From positions 1-64,000 of the forward strand of contig NZ_JAPSKQ010000004.1 of the NCBI RefSeq assembly GCF_031181555.1: a stretch of DNA of 64,000 bases, in the 5' to 3' direction. A model generated the notes under the pieces. The model was not told the origin of the DNA. It searched no databases and saw only the letters and a program-made list of their open reading frames with translations. Position numbers and translations under genes: made by a program. Below, one piece after another: positions 56,999 to 64,000 of the stretch. Source of the stretch: Streptomyces sp. Its GTDB lineage: Bacteria > Actinomycetota > Actinomycetes > Streptomycetales > Streptomycetaceae. Position 1 is the first letter of the stretch; every line of letters begins with the position of its first letter.

Positions 56999-58861
56999 AT
57001 GGACTTCGGCACGCAGGGCCCGCAGGCCCCGGCCGACCTCGCCTGGCTGCGAGGCGTCGACGCCTACACGATGGGCGCCTATCCGCAGGCGGAGGAGGAG
57101 TTCCGGGCCGCGGTGAGAATCGACCCGGGGATGGCCGACGGCTGGCTCGGACTGCACGCGCTGCGCGTCGACACGACGGCCGCGCTGCTGAGGATGTTCC
57201 GGCACCGGGACCGCTTCGGCGAACAGCGCGCCCGGCACCGGCGCACCCTCAACTCCTGGTACTGGCTGGGCTGGTGGGTGCAGCCGGTGCTGGAGAGCCC
57301 CCGCGACCTGCTGCTGGCGCACGCCTCCCACTGGCTGGACGGACGCCATGTCCCCGAACTGGACCGGGCGCTCGCCGGGCTTCCCCCGGTGGACAGCGAT
57401 CCGCAGGTCCGCTTCCTGCACGCCTGCCGTGCCTACCTGGTCAAGGACTGGGAACAGCTCGTCCGGCACACCGATCCGCTGGTCGAGGACCCGGTGCTCG
57501 GCATCGAGGCGGGCCTGTTCGGCGGCATGGCCCGGGTCCGCCTGGAGATGTACGGGCAGGCCGAACCGCTGCTGTCGACGGCTCTGATGCGGTGCCGCAG
57601 CGAACAGCCTCAGCGCAAGGAACTGCGCTACTGGCTGGCGCGCGCCCGCGAGGGGACGGGACGCAGCGCCGCGGCGCTCCCGCTGTACCGGGCCGTGCAC
57701 CGGGTCGACCCGGCCTTCATGGACACCTCGGCCCGGCTCGCCGCGATCACCGAGGGCGACGGGTACGACGACTCCGCCGACCTCGCCGCGATCACGCTCA
57801 CCGGCACGGGCCAGGACGCGATGGACGGCCCGGACACGCTCGACCCGCTCTTCGGCACCGAGGGCCGCGATCTCAGGCTCTCCGATCCCGAGCCGCCGCC
57901 CGTTCCCCTCCCGTCGGCCATCGGCCCGGCGGTGCGCGAGAAGGCGGGCGCCGCGGCGTCGCCCCTGCCGACGGGACCCACCGACCCCGCGTTACTGGAG
58001 GAGGCGCTCGCCGAACTGGAGCGCATGGTGGGCCTGGAACCGGTGAAACGCCAGGTCAAGGCGTTGTCCGCGCAGCTGAACATGGCCCGGCTGCGAGCCG
58101 GGCAGGGGCTGCCGGTGCAGCCGCCGAAACGCCACTTCGTCTTCTCCGGCCCCTCCGGCACCGGCAAGACCACGGTGGCCCGCATCCTGGGCCGCGTCTT
58201 CTACGCCCTCGGCCTGCTCGGCGGCGACCACCTGGTGGAGGCCCAGCGGGCGGATCTGGTCGGCGAGTACCTCGGGCAGACGGCCGTGAAGGCCAACGAG
58301 CTGATCGACTCCGCGCTCGGCGGGGTGCTGTTCGTCGACGAGGCCTACGCGCTCTCCAACTCCGGTTACGGCAAGGGCGACGCGTACGGCGACGAGGCGC
58401 TCCAGGTGCTGCTGAAGCGGGCCGAGGACAACCGCGACCACCTGGTGGTGATCCTGGCCGGCTATCCGGAGGGCATGGACCGGCTGCTGGCCGCCAACCC
58501 CGGGCTGTCCTCGCGCTTCACCACCCGCGTCGACTTCCCCTCCTACCGTCCCCTCGAACTCACCGAGATCGGCAAGGTGCTCGCCGCCGAGAACGGCGAC
58601 CTGTGGGACGAGGAGGCACTGGACGAGCTGCGTTCGATCGCCGGGCACGTGGTGGACCAGGGCTGGATCGACGAGCTGGGCAACGGGCGTTTCCTGCGGA
58701 CGCTGTACGAGAAGAGCTGCGCGTACCGGGACCTGCGGTTGTCGGTGTACCCGGGGACGCTGACGCGGGAGGACCTGGCGACACTGCGGCTGCCGGATCT
58801 GATGCAGGCGTACGGGGAGGTGCTGTCGGGCAGGGGGCCGCAGGACCCGCCGTCGATGTGA
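56999..58861 (+). CDS. EccA/CbbX-like AAA+ ATPase with N-terminal TPR region
   Basis: The 620-residue protein has a helical, TPR-like N-terminal domain (about 1-280) and a C-terminal AAA+ domain. The AAA+ domain has Walker A FSGPSGTGKTTVARILG, Walker B GGVLFVDEAYAL, an Arg-finger region (SSRFTTRVDFPSY) and the pore-loop segment GEYLGQTAVKANEL. This is the architecture of EccA1 of type VII secretion, also related to CbbX and SpoVK. No ESX genes are seen nearby in this window. The ATG at 56999 is preceded by GGGGG; an in-frame GTG at 56987 is also possible. Confidence 0.88.
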   Translation: MDFGTQGPQAPADLAWLRGVDAYTMGAYPQAEEEFRAAVRIDPGMADGWLGLHALRVDTTAALLRMFRHRDRFGEQRARHRRTLNSWYWLGWWVQPVLESPRDLLLAHASHWLDGRHVPELDRALAGLPPVDSDPQVRFLHACRAYLVKDWEQLVRHTDPLVEDPVLGIEAGLFGGMARVRLEMYGQAEPLLSTALMRCRSEQPQRKELRYWLARAREGTGRSAAALPLYRAVHRVDPAFMDTSARLAAITEGDGYDDSADLAAITLTGTGQDAMDGPDTLDPLFGTEGRDLRLSDPEPPPVPLPSAIGPAVREKAGAAASPLPTGPTDPALLEEALAELERMVGLEPVKRQVKALSAQLNMARLRAGQGLPVQPPKRHFVFSGPSGTGKTTVARILGRVFYALGLLGGDHLVEAQRADLVGEYLGQTAVKANELIDSALGGVLFVDEAYALSNSGYGKGDAYGDEALQVLLKRAEDNRDHLVVILAGYPEGMDRLLAANPGLSSRFTTRVDFPSYRPLELTEIGKVLAAENGDLWDEEALDELRSIAGHVVDQGWIDELGNGRFLRTLYEKSCAYRDLRLSVYPGTLTREDLATLRLPDLMQAYGEVLSGRGPQDPPSM

Positions 58862-58909
58862 CGCCGGCGGATCCCGCGGCCCGGGGCACGGATCGGATCG
58901 CGGCTCGGG

Positions 58910-60052
58910 TCAGCCGGTGAGCGCCCCCTCCTGGGCACCGGCCCTGGGCTCGGTCAGCCTGCCGCCGGCCGTGCCGCCCGCGGTGCCGTCCGCCCCGGTC
59001 CCCGGCTCGGTGTCCGGCGTCGCCCCGGGCCCCTCGCGGTGCGCGGGATCGCGGACCTCGCCCACCAGGAGCTCCAGTACGTCCTCCAGGGCGACCAGGC
59101 CCAGCACCCTGCCGGACGCGTCGGCCACCTGGGCGAGGTGGGTCGCGGCGCGGCGCATCACGGTGAGGGCGTCGTCCAGCGGGAGTTCGGGCCTCAGGGT
59201 CGTCATGGGCCGCCAGAGCCGCTGCGGCACGGCCCGGTCGGTGTCCTCCAGGTCCAGTACGTCCTTCACGTGCAGATAGCCCATGAAGGCGCCGCCGGCC
59301 CCGGCCACCGGGAAGCGGGAGTACCCCGTGCGGGCGGTGAGCTCCACGATCCGCGCCGGGGTGACCGCCGGGTCGACCGTCACCAGCGACTCACGCCCCA
59401 GCAGCACGTCCGTGACCGGACGGGAGCCCAACTCCAGGGCGTCCTCGAGACGTTCGGCCTCCTCGGGGTCGAGGAGGCCCGCCTGGCCGGCGTCCTCCAC
59501 GAGCCGGTTGAGCTGCTCGCTGGTGAAGACGGCCTCCACCTCGTCCTTCGGCTCCACGTGGAAGAGCCGCAGGACGGCCCGGGCGCAGGCGCCGAGCGCG
59601 AGGGTGACCGGCCCGCACAGGCGGGCGAACCAGACCAGGCCGGGGCTCAGCCACAGCGCGGCCTTCTCGGGCGCCGCCATCGCGAGGTTCTTCGGGACCA
59701 TCTCGCCGATGACGAGGTGGAAGAAGACCACGACGGCGAGCGCGATGACGTAGCCGAGCGGGTGGATCATGCCGTGCGGCAGGTGGATCCACTCGAAGAC
59801 CGGCTCCAGCAGGTGGGCGACCGTCGGTTCGGCGACCGCGCCGAGCGTCAGCGAGCAGACGGTGATGCCGAACTGCGCCGCCGCCATCATCTGCGGCAGA
59901 TGCTCCAGGCCGTACAGGACCTGGCGGGCGCGGGCGGTGCCGAGCGGTTCGATCTGGCTGCGGCGGACCGACACGAGCGCGAACTCGGCGCCGACGAAGA
60001 AGCCGTTGGCGAGCACGAGCAGGGCCGCGAACAGCAGTTGGAGCACGCTCAT
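58910..60052 (-). CDS. DUF21/CBS-domain membrane protein, short form
   Basis: The 380-residue protein has an N-terminal DUF21 membrane domain (LQLLFAALLVLANGFFVGAEFALVSVRRS) and two CBS domains (GYSRFPVAG and ALEDVLELLVGEV regions). Relatives include the CorC/TlyC (HlyC) group linked to Mg/Co resistance. The C-terminal CorC_HlyC domain is missing; instead there is a Gly/Thr-rich tail of about 50 residues. It overlaps the longer paralogue's stop codon by four bases (ATGA), forming a pair. Confidence 0.9.
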   Translation of the reverse strand: MSVLQLLFAALLVLANGFFVGAEFALVSVRRSQIEPLGTARARQVLYGLEHLPQMMAAAQFGITVCSLTLGAVAEPTVAHLLEPVFEWIHLPHGMIHPLGYVIALAVVVFFHLVIGEMVPKNLAMAAPEKAALWLSPGLVWFARLCGPVTLALGACARAVLRLFHVEPKDEVEAVFTSEQLNRLVEDAGQAGLLDPEEAERLEDALELGSRPVTDVLLGRESLVTVDPAVTPARIVELTARTGYSRFPVAGAGGAFMGYLHVKDVLDLEDTDRAVPQRLWRPMTTLRPELPLDDALTVMRRAATHLAQVADASGRVLGLVALEDVLELLVGEVRDPAHREGPGATPDTEPGTGADGTAGGTAGGRLTEPRAGAQEGALTG

Positions 60053-61413
60053 CGGACGGCCTCCACGGCGACGCCCCCCGTGGCCGGGCTGTCGCCGGGT
60101 GCGGCCAGGGGGGCCGTCCTGACCAGGCGGACCCGTTCGGCGCGGTAGTGGCCGACCTGCCGTACGGTCAGCCGCCAGCCGGGCAGTTCGGCGCGGTCGC
60201 CGACGGCCGGGATGCGGCCGAGCAGGCCGGCGACCAGGCCGGCGACCGTCTCGTAGGGCCCCTCGGGCACGTCGAGGCCGATGCGGCCGAGGAGGTCGAC
60301 GCGGCAGGCGCCGTCGGCGTCCCAGGCGGGCCGGCCGTCCTCGGGCGGGGCCGCGGCGAGTTCGGGCAGGTCGTGCCCGTCGTGCTCGTCGCGGACCTCG
60401 CCGACGATCTCCTCGACGATGTCCTCCAGCGTGACGACGCCGGCGGTGCCGCCGTACTCGTCGACGACGACCGCGATGGGCTGCTCGCTGCGCAGCCGTT
60501 TCAGCAGCGGGCGCACCGGCAGGGTCTCGGGGACGAGCAGCGCCGGGCGGGCGATGCGGTCGACCGGGGTGCGCAGCCGTTCCCGCGCGGGCACCGCGAG
60601 GGCGTCCTTGAGGTGGACCATGCCGACGATCTCGTCGATCTTCTCCCGGTAGACGGGGAAACGGGACAGCCCGGTGGCGCGGGTGAGGTTGACGACGTCC
60701 TCGGCGGTGGCCGAGGACTGCAGGGCGCTGACCTTCACGCGCGGGGTCATCACGTGCTGCGCGGTCAGCTCGCCCAGGGACAGGGTGCGGACGAACAGGT
60801 CGGCGGTGTCCTGTTCCAGGGCGCCGGCCCGGGCGGAGTGCCGGGCCAGGGAGACCAGTTCGCCCGGGGTGCGGGCGGAGGCCAGTTCGTCGGCGGGTTC
60901 GAGGCCGAGGGCGCGCACGAGCCGGTTCGCGACGGCGTTCAGCCCGGCGATCACCGGGCGGAACAGGCGGGCGAAGAGGTGCTGCGGGCCGGCGACGAAG
61001 CGCGCGACCTGCAGGGGGCGGGACACGGCCCAGTTCTTGGGGACGAGTTCGCCGATCACCATCTGCACGGCCGAGGCCAGCAGCATGCCGACGACCACCG
61101 AGACGCCGGGCACGGCGCCCCCGGGGATCCCGATCGCCGTGAACGGGCCGCCCAGCAGCCGGGCGAGCGCCGGTTCGGCGAGCATGCCGACGACCAGGGA
61201 GGTGAGGGTGATGCCGAGCTGGGTGCCGGAGAGCTGGAAGGAGAGTTCCTTCAGCGACTCGACGACGCGGCGGGCGCGCCGGTCGCCGTCGGCGGCGGCC
61301 CGTTCGGCGTCCGCGCGCTCGACGGTGACGAGGCCGAACTCGGCGGCCACGAAGAATCCGTTGGCGAGAATCAGCAGGAACGCGGCTGCCAGGAGCAGCA
61401 GGGGGATGGTCAT
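60049..61413 (-). CDS. DUF21/CBS/CorC_HlyC-domain membrane protein, long form
   Basis: The 454-residue protein is the full-length version of the family: DUF21 membrane domain (about 1-190), CBS pair (about 205-330, with YGGTAGVVTLEDIVEEIVGEV) and C-terminal CorC_HlyC transporter-associated domain (about 345-430, with GLVAGLLGRIPAVGDRAEL). The family is thought to take part in magnesium or other cation handling. It is followed by the short paralogue in the same operon, so a hetero-oligomer is plausible. Confidence 0.9.
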   Translation of the reverse strand: MTIPLLLLAAAFLLILANGFFVAAEFGLVTVERADAERAAADGDRRARRVVESLKELSFQLSGTQLGITLTSLVVGMLAEPALARLLGGPFTAIGIPGGAVPGVSVVVGMLLASAVQMVIGELVPKNWAVSRPLQVARFVAGPQHLFARLFRPVIAGLNAVANRLVRALGLEPADELASARTPGELVSLARHSARAGALEQDTADLFVRTLSLGELTAQHVMTPRVKVSALQSSATAEDVVNLTRATGLSRFPVYREKIDEIVGMVHLKDALAVPARERLRTPVDRIARPALLVPETLPVRPLLKRLRSEQPIAVVVDEYGGTAGVVTLEDIVEEIVGEVRDEHDGHDLPELAAAPPEDGRPAWDADGACRVDLLGRIGLDVPEGPYETVAGLVAGLLGRIPAVGDRAELPGWRLTVRQVGHYRAERVRLVRTAPLAAPGDSPATGGVAVEAVR

Positions 61414-61661
61414 GGTGCCGCCGCCTCCGCGTGGGCGCGGGCCTCGGCGGCTCGTTCCGCGCTATGTCGGCAGGGGGCGGCGCAGGTACTGCAGGACGAT
61501 CCGTCCATCGCCGGAGAGGGTCACTCCTCGGGTAGCAGGAACCCCTGGCGCACCGGGCGGGGCGGCAGGGGCGGAGGCGCTGTCGTCGCGCCTCCGCCCA
61601 CCAGATTAATCACGACAGGGGCGACCGCGGCAGGGTGGACGGCCCCGACGCGTTCCGCGCG

Positions 61662-62132
61662 TCAACCCCGGGGCGACTCGGGGCCGGCCGTGGAACGGGC
61701 CTCGACGAGCGCCCGCAGGGCCCGCGCGTCGGCGATGGCGCGCTGCTTGGCGATGCCCGGCTGGATGCCGAGCGTGGGCAGGCTGGTGCCGTCGCTGAGG
61801 TCGAGGAAGACCCAGGGATCACCCGGCCGGAGGTTCACCTGAAGGATCTCCGCCCATTCCAGACGGCGCCTGCTCGTGATGTTGACGACGGTGACGCCCG
61901 TCTCGTCGGCGACGACCTTCGGCCGGGCCAGCAGATACAGCACGCCGGCCAGCAGTGCGGCGGTGAACACGAAGCTGATCCGCTCGCCCGGGCCGAGCTG
62001 CTTCAGCAGCAGGGCGATCAGGGTGATGACCACGAAGATCGAGGCGGCGGCCGTGAGCAGCACCGCACGGGTGCGTCCCGGCCGGAAGGTGACGGGCAGG
62101 GCGGGCGGCCCGCCCGGGCTGGCGTCCGACAT
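61662..62132 (-). CDS. PH-domain-like membrane protein (156 aa)
   Basis: Two hydrophobic helices (VLLTAAASIFVVITLIALLL and ISFVFTAALLAGVLYLLA) are followed by a soluble part of the bacterial PH (bPH) type, with ADETGVTVVNITSRRRLEWAEILQV and PWVFLDLSDG. The family is widespread in actinobacteria next to histidine and riboflavin genes; its role is unknown. It starts 20 bases after hisG on the same strand and is probably the end of that operon. Confidence 0.88.
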   Translation of the reverse strand: MSDASPGGPPALPVTFRPGRTRAVLLTAAASIFVVITLIALLLKQLGPGERISFVFTAALLAGVLYLLARPKVVADETGVTVVNITSRRRLEWAEILQVNLRPGDPWVFLDLSDGTSLPTLGIQPGIAKQRAIADARALRALVEARSTAGPESPRG

Positions 62133-62152
62133 GGTGGTGCTCCGGGTCCCGG

Positions 62153-63016
62153 TCAGAGGCGGCAGGCGTGGATGGCCGTGGTGAGGATGGCGCGGGCGCC
62201 GATGTCGTACAGGTCGTCCATGACCCGCTGCGCCTCCTTGGACGGGACCATCGCGCGGACGGCGACCCAGCCCTCGTTGTGCAGCGGGGACACGGTCGGG
62301 GACTCCAGGCCCGGGGTCAGCGCGACGGCCTTCTCCAGCTGCTCGACCCGGCAGTCGTAGTCCATCATCACGTACGTCCGCGCGACCAGGACGCCCTGGA
62401 GGCGGCGCAGGAACTGCTGCACCTTGGGCTCGACGGCCTCGTCGGCGTCGGCGTCCGCGCCGGTGCGGCGGATGACGACCGCCTCGGACTTCATGATCGG
62501 CTCGCCGATGACCTCCAGGCCCGCGTTGCGCAGGGAGGTGCCGGTCTCCACGACGTCGGCGATGACCTCGGCGACGCCCAGCTCGATGGCGGTCTCGACG
62601 GCGCCGTCGAGGTGGACGACGGAGGCGTCGATGCCGTGGTCGGCCAGGTGCCCCGCGACGATGCCCTCGTAGGAGGTGGCGACCGTCATGCCGTTCAGGT
62701 CCGCCACCGAGTGCGCCGTGCCGGGCTTGGTGGCGTAGCGGAAGGTGGAGCGGGCGAAGCCCAGCGGCAGGATCTCCTCGGCCCTGGCGCCGGAGTCGAC
62801 GAGCAGGTCGCGGCCGGTGATGCCGATGTCGAGGCGGCCGGAGGAGACGTAGATCGCGATGTCGCGGGGGCGGAGGTAGAAGAACTCGACCTCGTTCTCC
62901 GGGTCGACGATCCGCAGTTCCTTGGACTCGCGGCGCTGCTGGTAGCCGGCCTCATGCAGCATCTCCGCCGCAGGGCCGGACAGTGAACCCTTGTTGGGGA
63001 CGGCGATGCGCAGCAT
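62153..63016 (-). CDS. hisG: ATP phosphoribosyltransferase
   Basis: Catalyses the first step of histidine synthesis, joining ATP and PRPP. The 287 residues correspond to the long form (HisGL) with a C-terminal regulatory domain that binds histidine (the last 90 or so residues, including TVSPLHNEGWVAVRAMV). MLRIAVPNKGSLSGPAAEML, the PRPP-loop region EVIADVVETGTSLRNAGL and DIGITGRDLL are visible. It follows hisE after 46 bases, as usual in actinobacteria. Confidence 0.96.
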   Translation of the reverse strand: MLRIAVPNKGSLSGPAAEMLHEAGYQQRRESKELRIVDPENEVEFFYLRPRDIAIYVSSGRLDIGITGRDLLVDSGARAEEILPLGFARSTFRYATKPGTAHSVADLNGMTVATSYEGIVAGHLADHGIDASVVHLDGAVETAIELGVAEVIADVVETGTSLRNAGLEVIGEPIMKSEAVVIRRTGADADADEAVEPKVQQFLRRLQGVLVARTYVMMDYDCRVEQLEKAVALTPGLESPTVSPLHNEGWVAVRAMVPSKEAQRVMDDLYDIGARAILTTAIHACRL

Positions 63017-63062
63017 GAGGTCGGCTTCCTTTGTGTGAAGGGGTGTTTCGCGGGCTTCGGGT

Positions 63063-63335
63063 TTACAGGTGGGCGTAGACGTCGTCGAGGGAGATGCCGC
63101 GGGCGACCATCATCACCTGGACGTGGTACAGCAGCTGCGAGATCTCCTCGGCGGCCGCCTCCTTGCCCTCGTACTCGGCGGCCATCCAGACCTCGGCGGC
63201 CTCCTCGACGACCTTCTTGCCGATGGCGTGGACGCCCTTGTCCACCAGCTCGGCGGTGCGGGAGGTGGCGGGGTCGCCGTGGGCGGCCTTGTGCTGGAGC
63301 TCGGTGAAGAGCTCCTCGAACGTCTTCTTGGACAT
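63063..63335 (-). CDS. hisE: Phosphoribosyl-ATP pyrophosphatase
   Basis: Removes pyrophosphate from phosphoribosyl-ATP, the second step of histidine synthesis. The 90-residue protein is the single-domain MazG-fold type with the metal-binding [14 protein letters not shown] and [14 protein letters not shown]. The ATG at 63335 gives [10 protein letters not shown], the family's normal start. It sits between ribH and hisG, all leftward. Confidence 0.96.
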   Translation of the reverse strand: MSKKTFEELFTELQHKAAHGDPATSRTAELVDKGVHAIGKKVVEEAAEVWMAAEYEGKEAAAEEISQLLYHVQVMMVARGISLDDVYAHL

Positions 63336-63369
63336 GGTGGTCCTAACCCTACGCGGTGACGGGGGCTCC

Positions 63370-64000
<631 letters not shown>

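Overview
The window is high-GC actinobacterial DNA with dense, mostly operonic genes, third-position GC bias and G-rich ribosome binding sites. Diagnostic genes point to a Streptomyces chromosome core close to the S. coelicolor / S. lividans group: a conservon, rbpA with a sigma-R promoter, the sporulation pair smeA-sffA, a polyprenyl-phosphate mannose synthase, and crr-ptsI with a DasR site. Gene order from crr to ribH agrees with my memory of the S. coelicolor SCO1390-SCO1441 interval. That comparison is recall, not a search. I saw no tRNA, CRISPR array, prophage or insertion sequence.

1-10.4 kb: the leader and promoter region of an rRNA operon reads leftward off the edge, divergent from crr-ptsI (general PTS proteins). 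A DasR-type operator lies between them. Then come an unknown protein, acetoacetyl-CoA synthetase, a GH31 glycosidase, a Nudix hydrolase, a secreted VanX-like dipeptidase and a relic of glycerol kinase.

10.4-20.6 kb: a conservon (cvnA-B-C-D, leftward) whose C and D genes are split by a large ATP-dependent 5-oxoprolinase/hydantoinase gene. It is followed by a small membrane protein and an IclR regulator.

20.6-33.3 kb: a leftward three-gene operon for a MukBEF/MksBEF/Wadjet-like SMC complex (kleisin-like, winged-helix-like, SMC-like ATPase) with no adjacent nuclease subunit. Next is a GntR/FCD regulator divergent from a five-gene operon: MFS transporter, D-glutamate-cyclase-like protein, pxpA, pxpB, pxpC. 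The two genes encoding unrelated 5-oxoprolinases lie about 16 kb apart.

33.3-46.4 kb: two GT4 glycosyltransferases with an SGNH hydrolase, a HEAT-like protein, an ankyrin protein, smeA-sffA, a MocR/PdxR regulator divergent from a YczE-like membrane protein, a glycerophosphodiesterase, an MFS permease and rbpA.

46.4-64 kb: fxsA, dpm1 with a long leader, an amidohydrolase, an Lrp regulator, small conserved proteins, an acyl-CoA dehydrogenase with a TetR regulator, a Tat-exported C39-like protein, a P-loop kinase-like protein, an EccA-like AAA ATPase, two CBS/DUF21 membrane proteins, and a leftward ribBA-ribH-hisE-hisG-PH-domain cluster running in from the right edge.

The features most worth a second look are the SMC operon with altered Walker motifs, the conservon split by an oxoprolinase, the two oxoprolinase systems, and SffA with no Walker A lysine.
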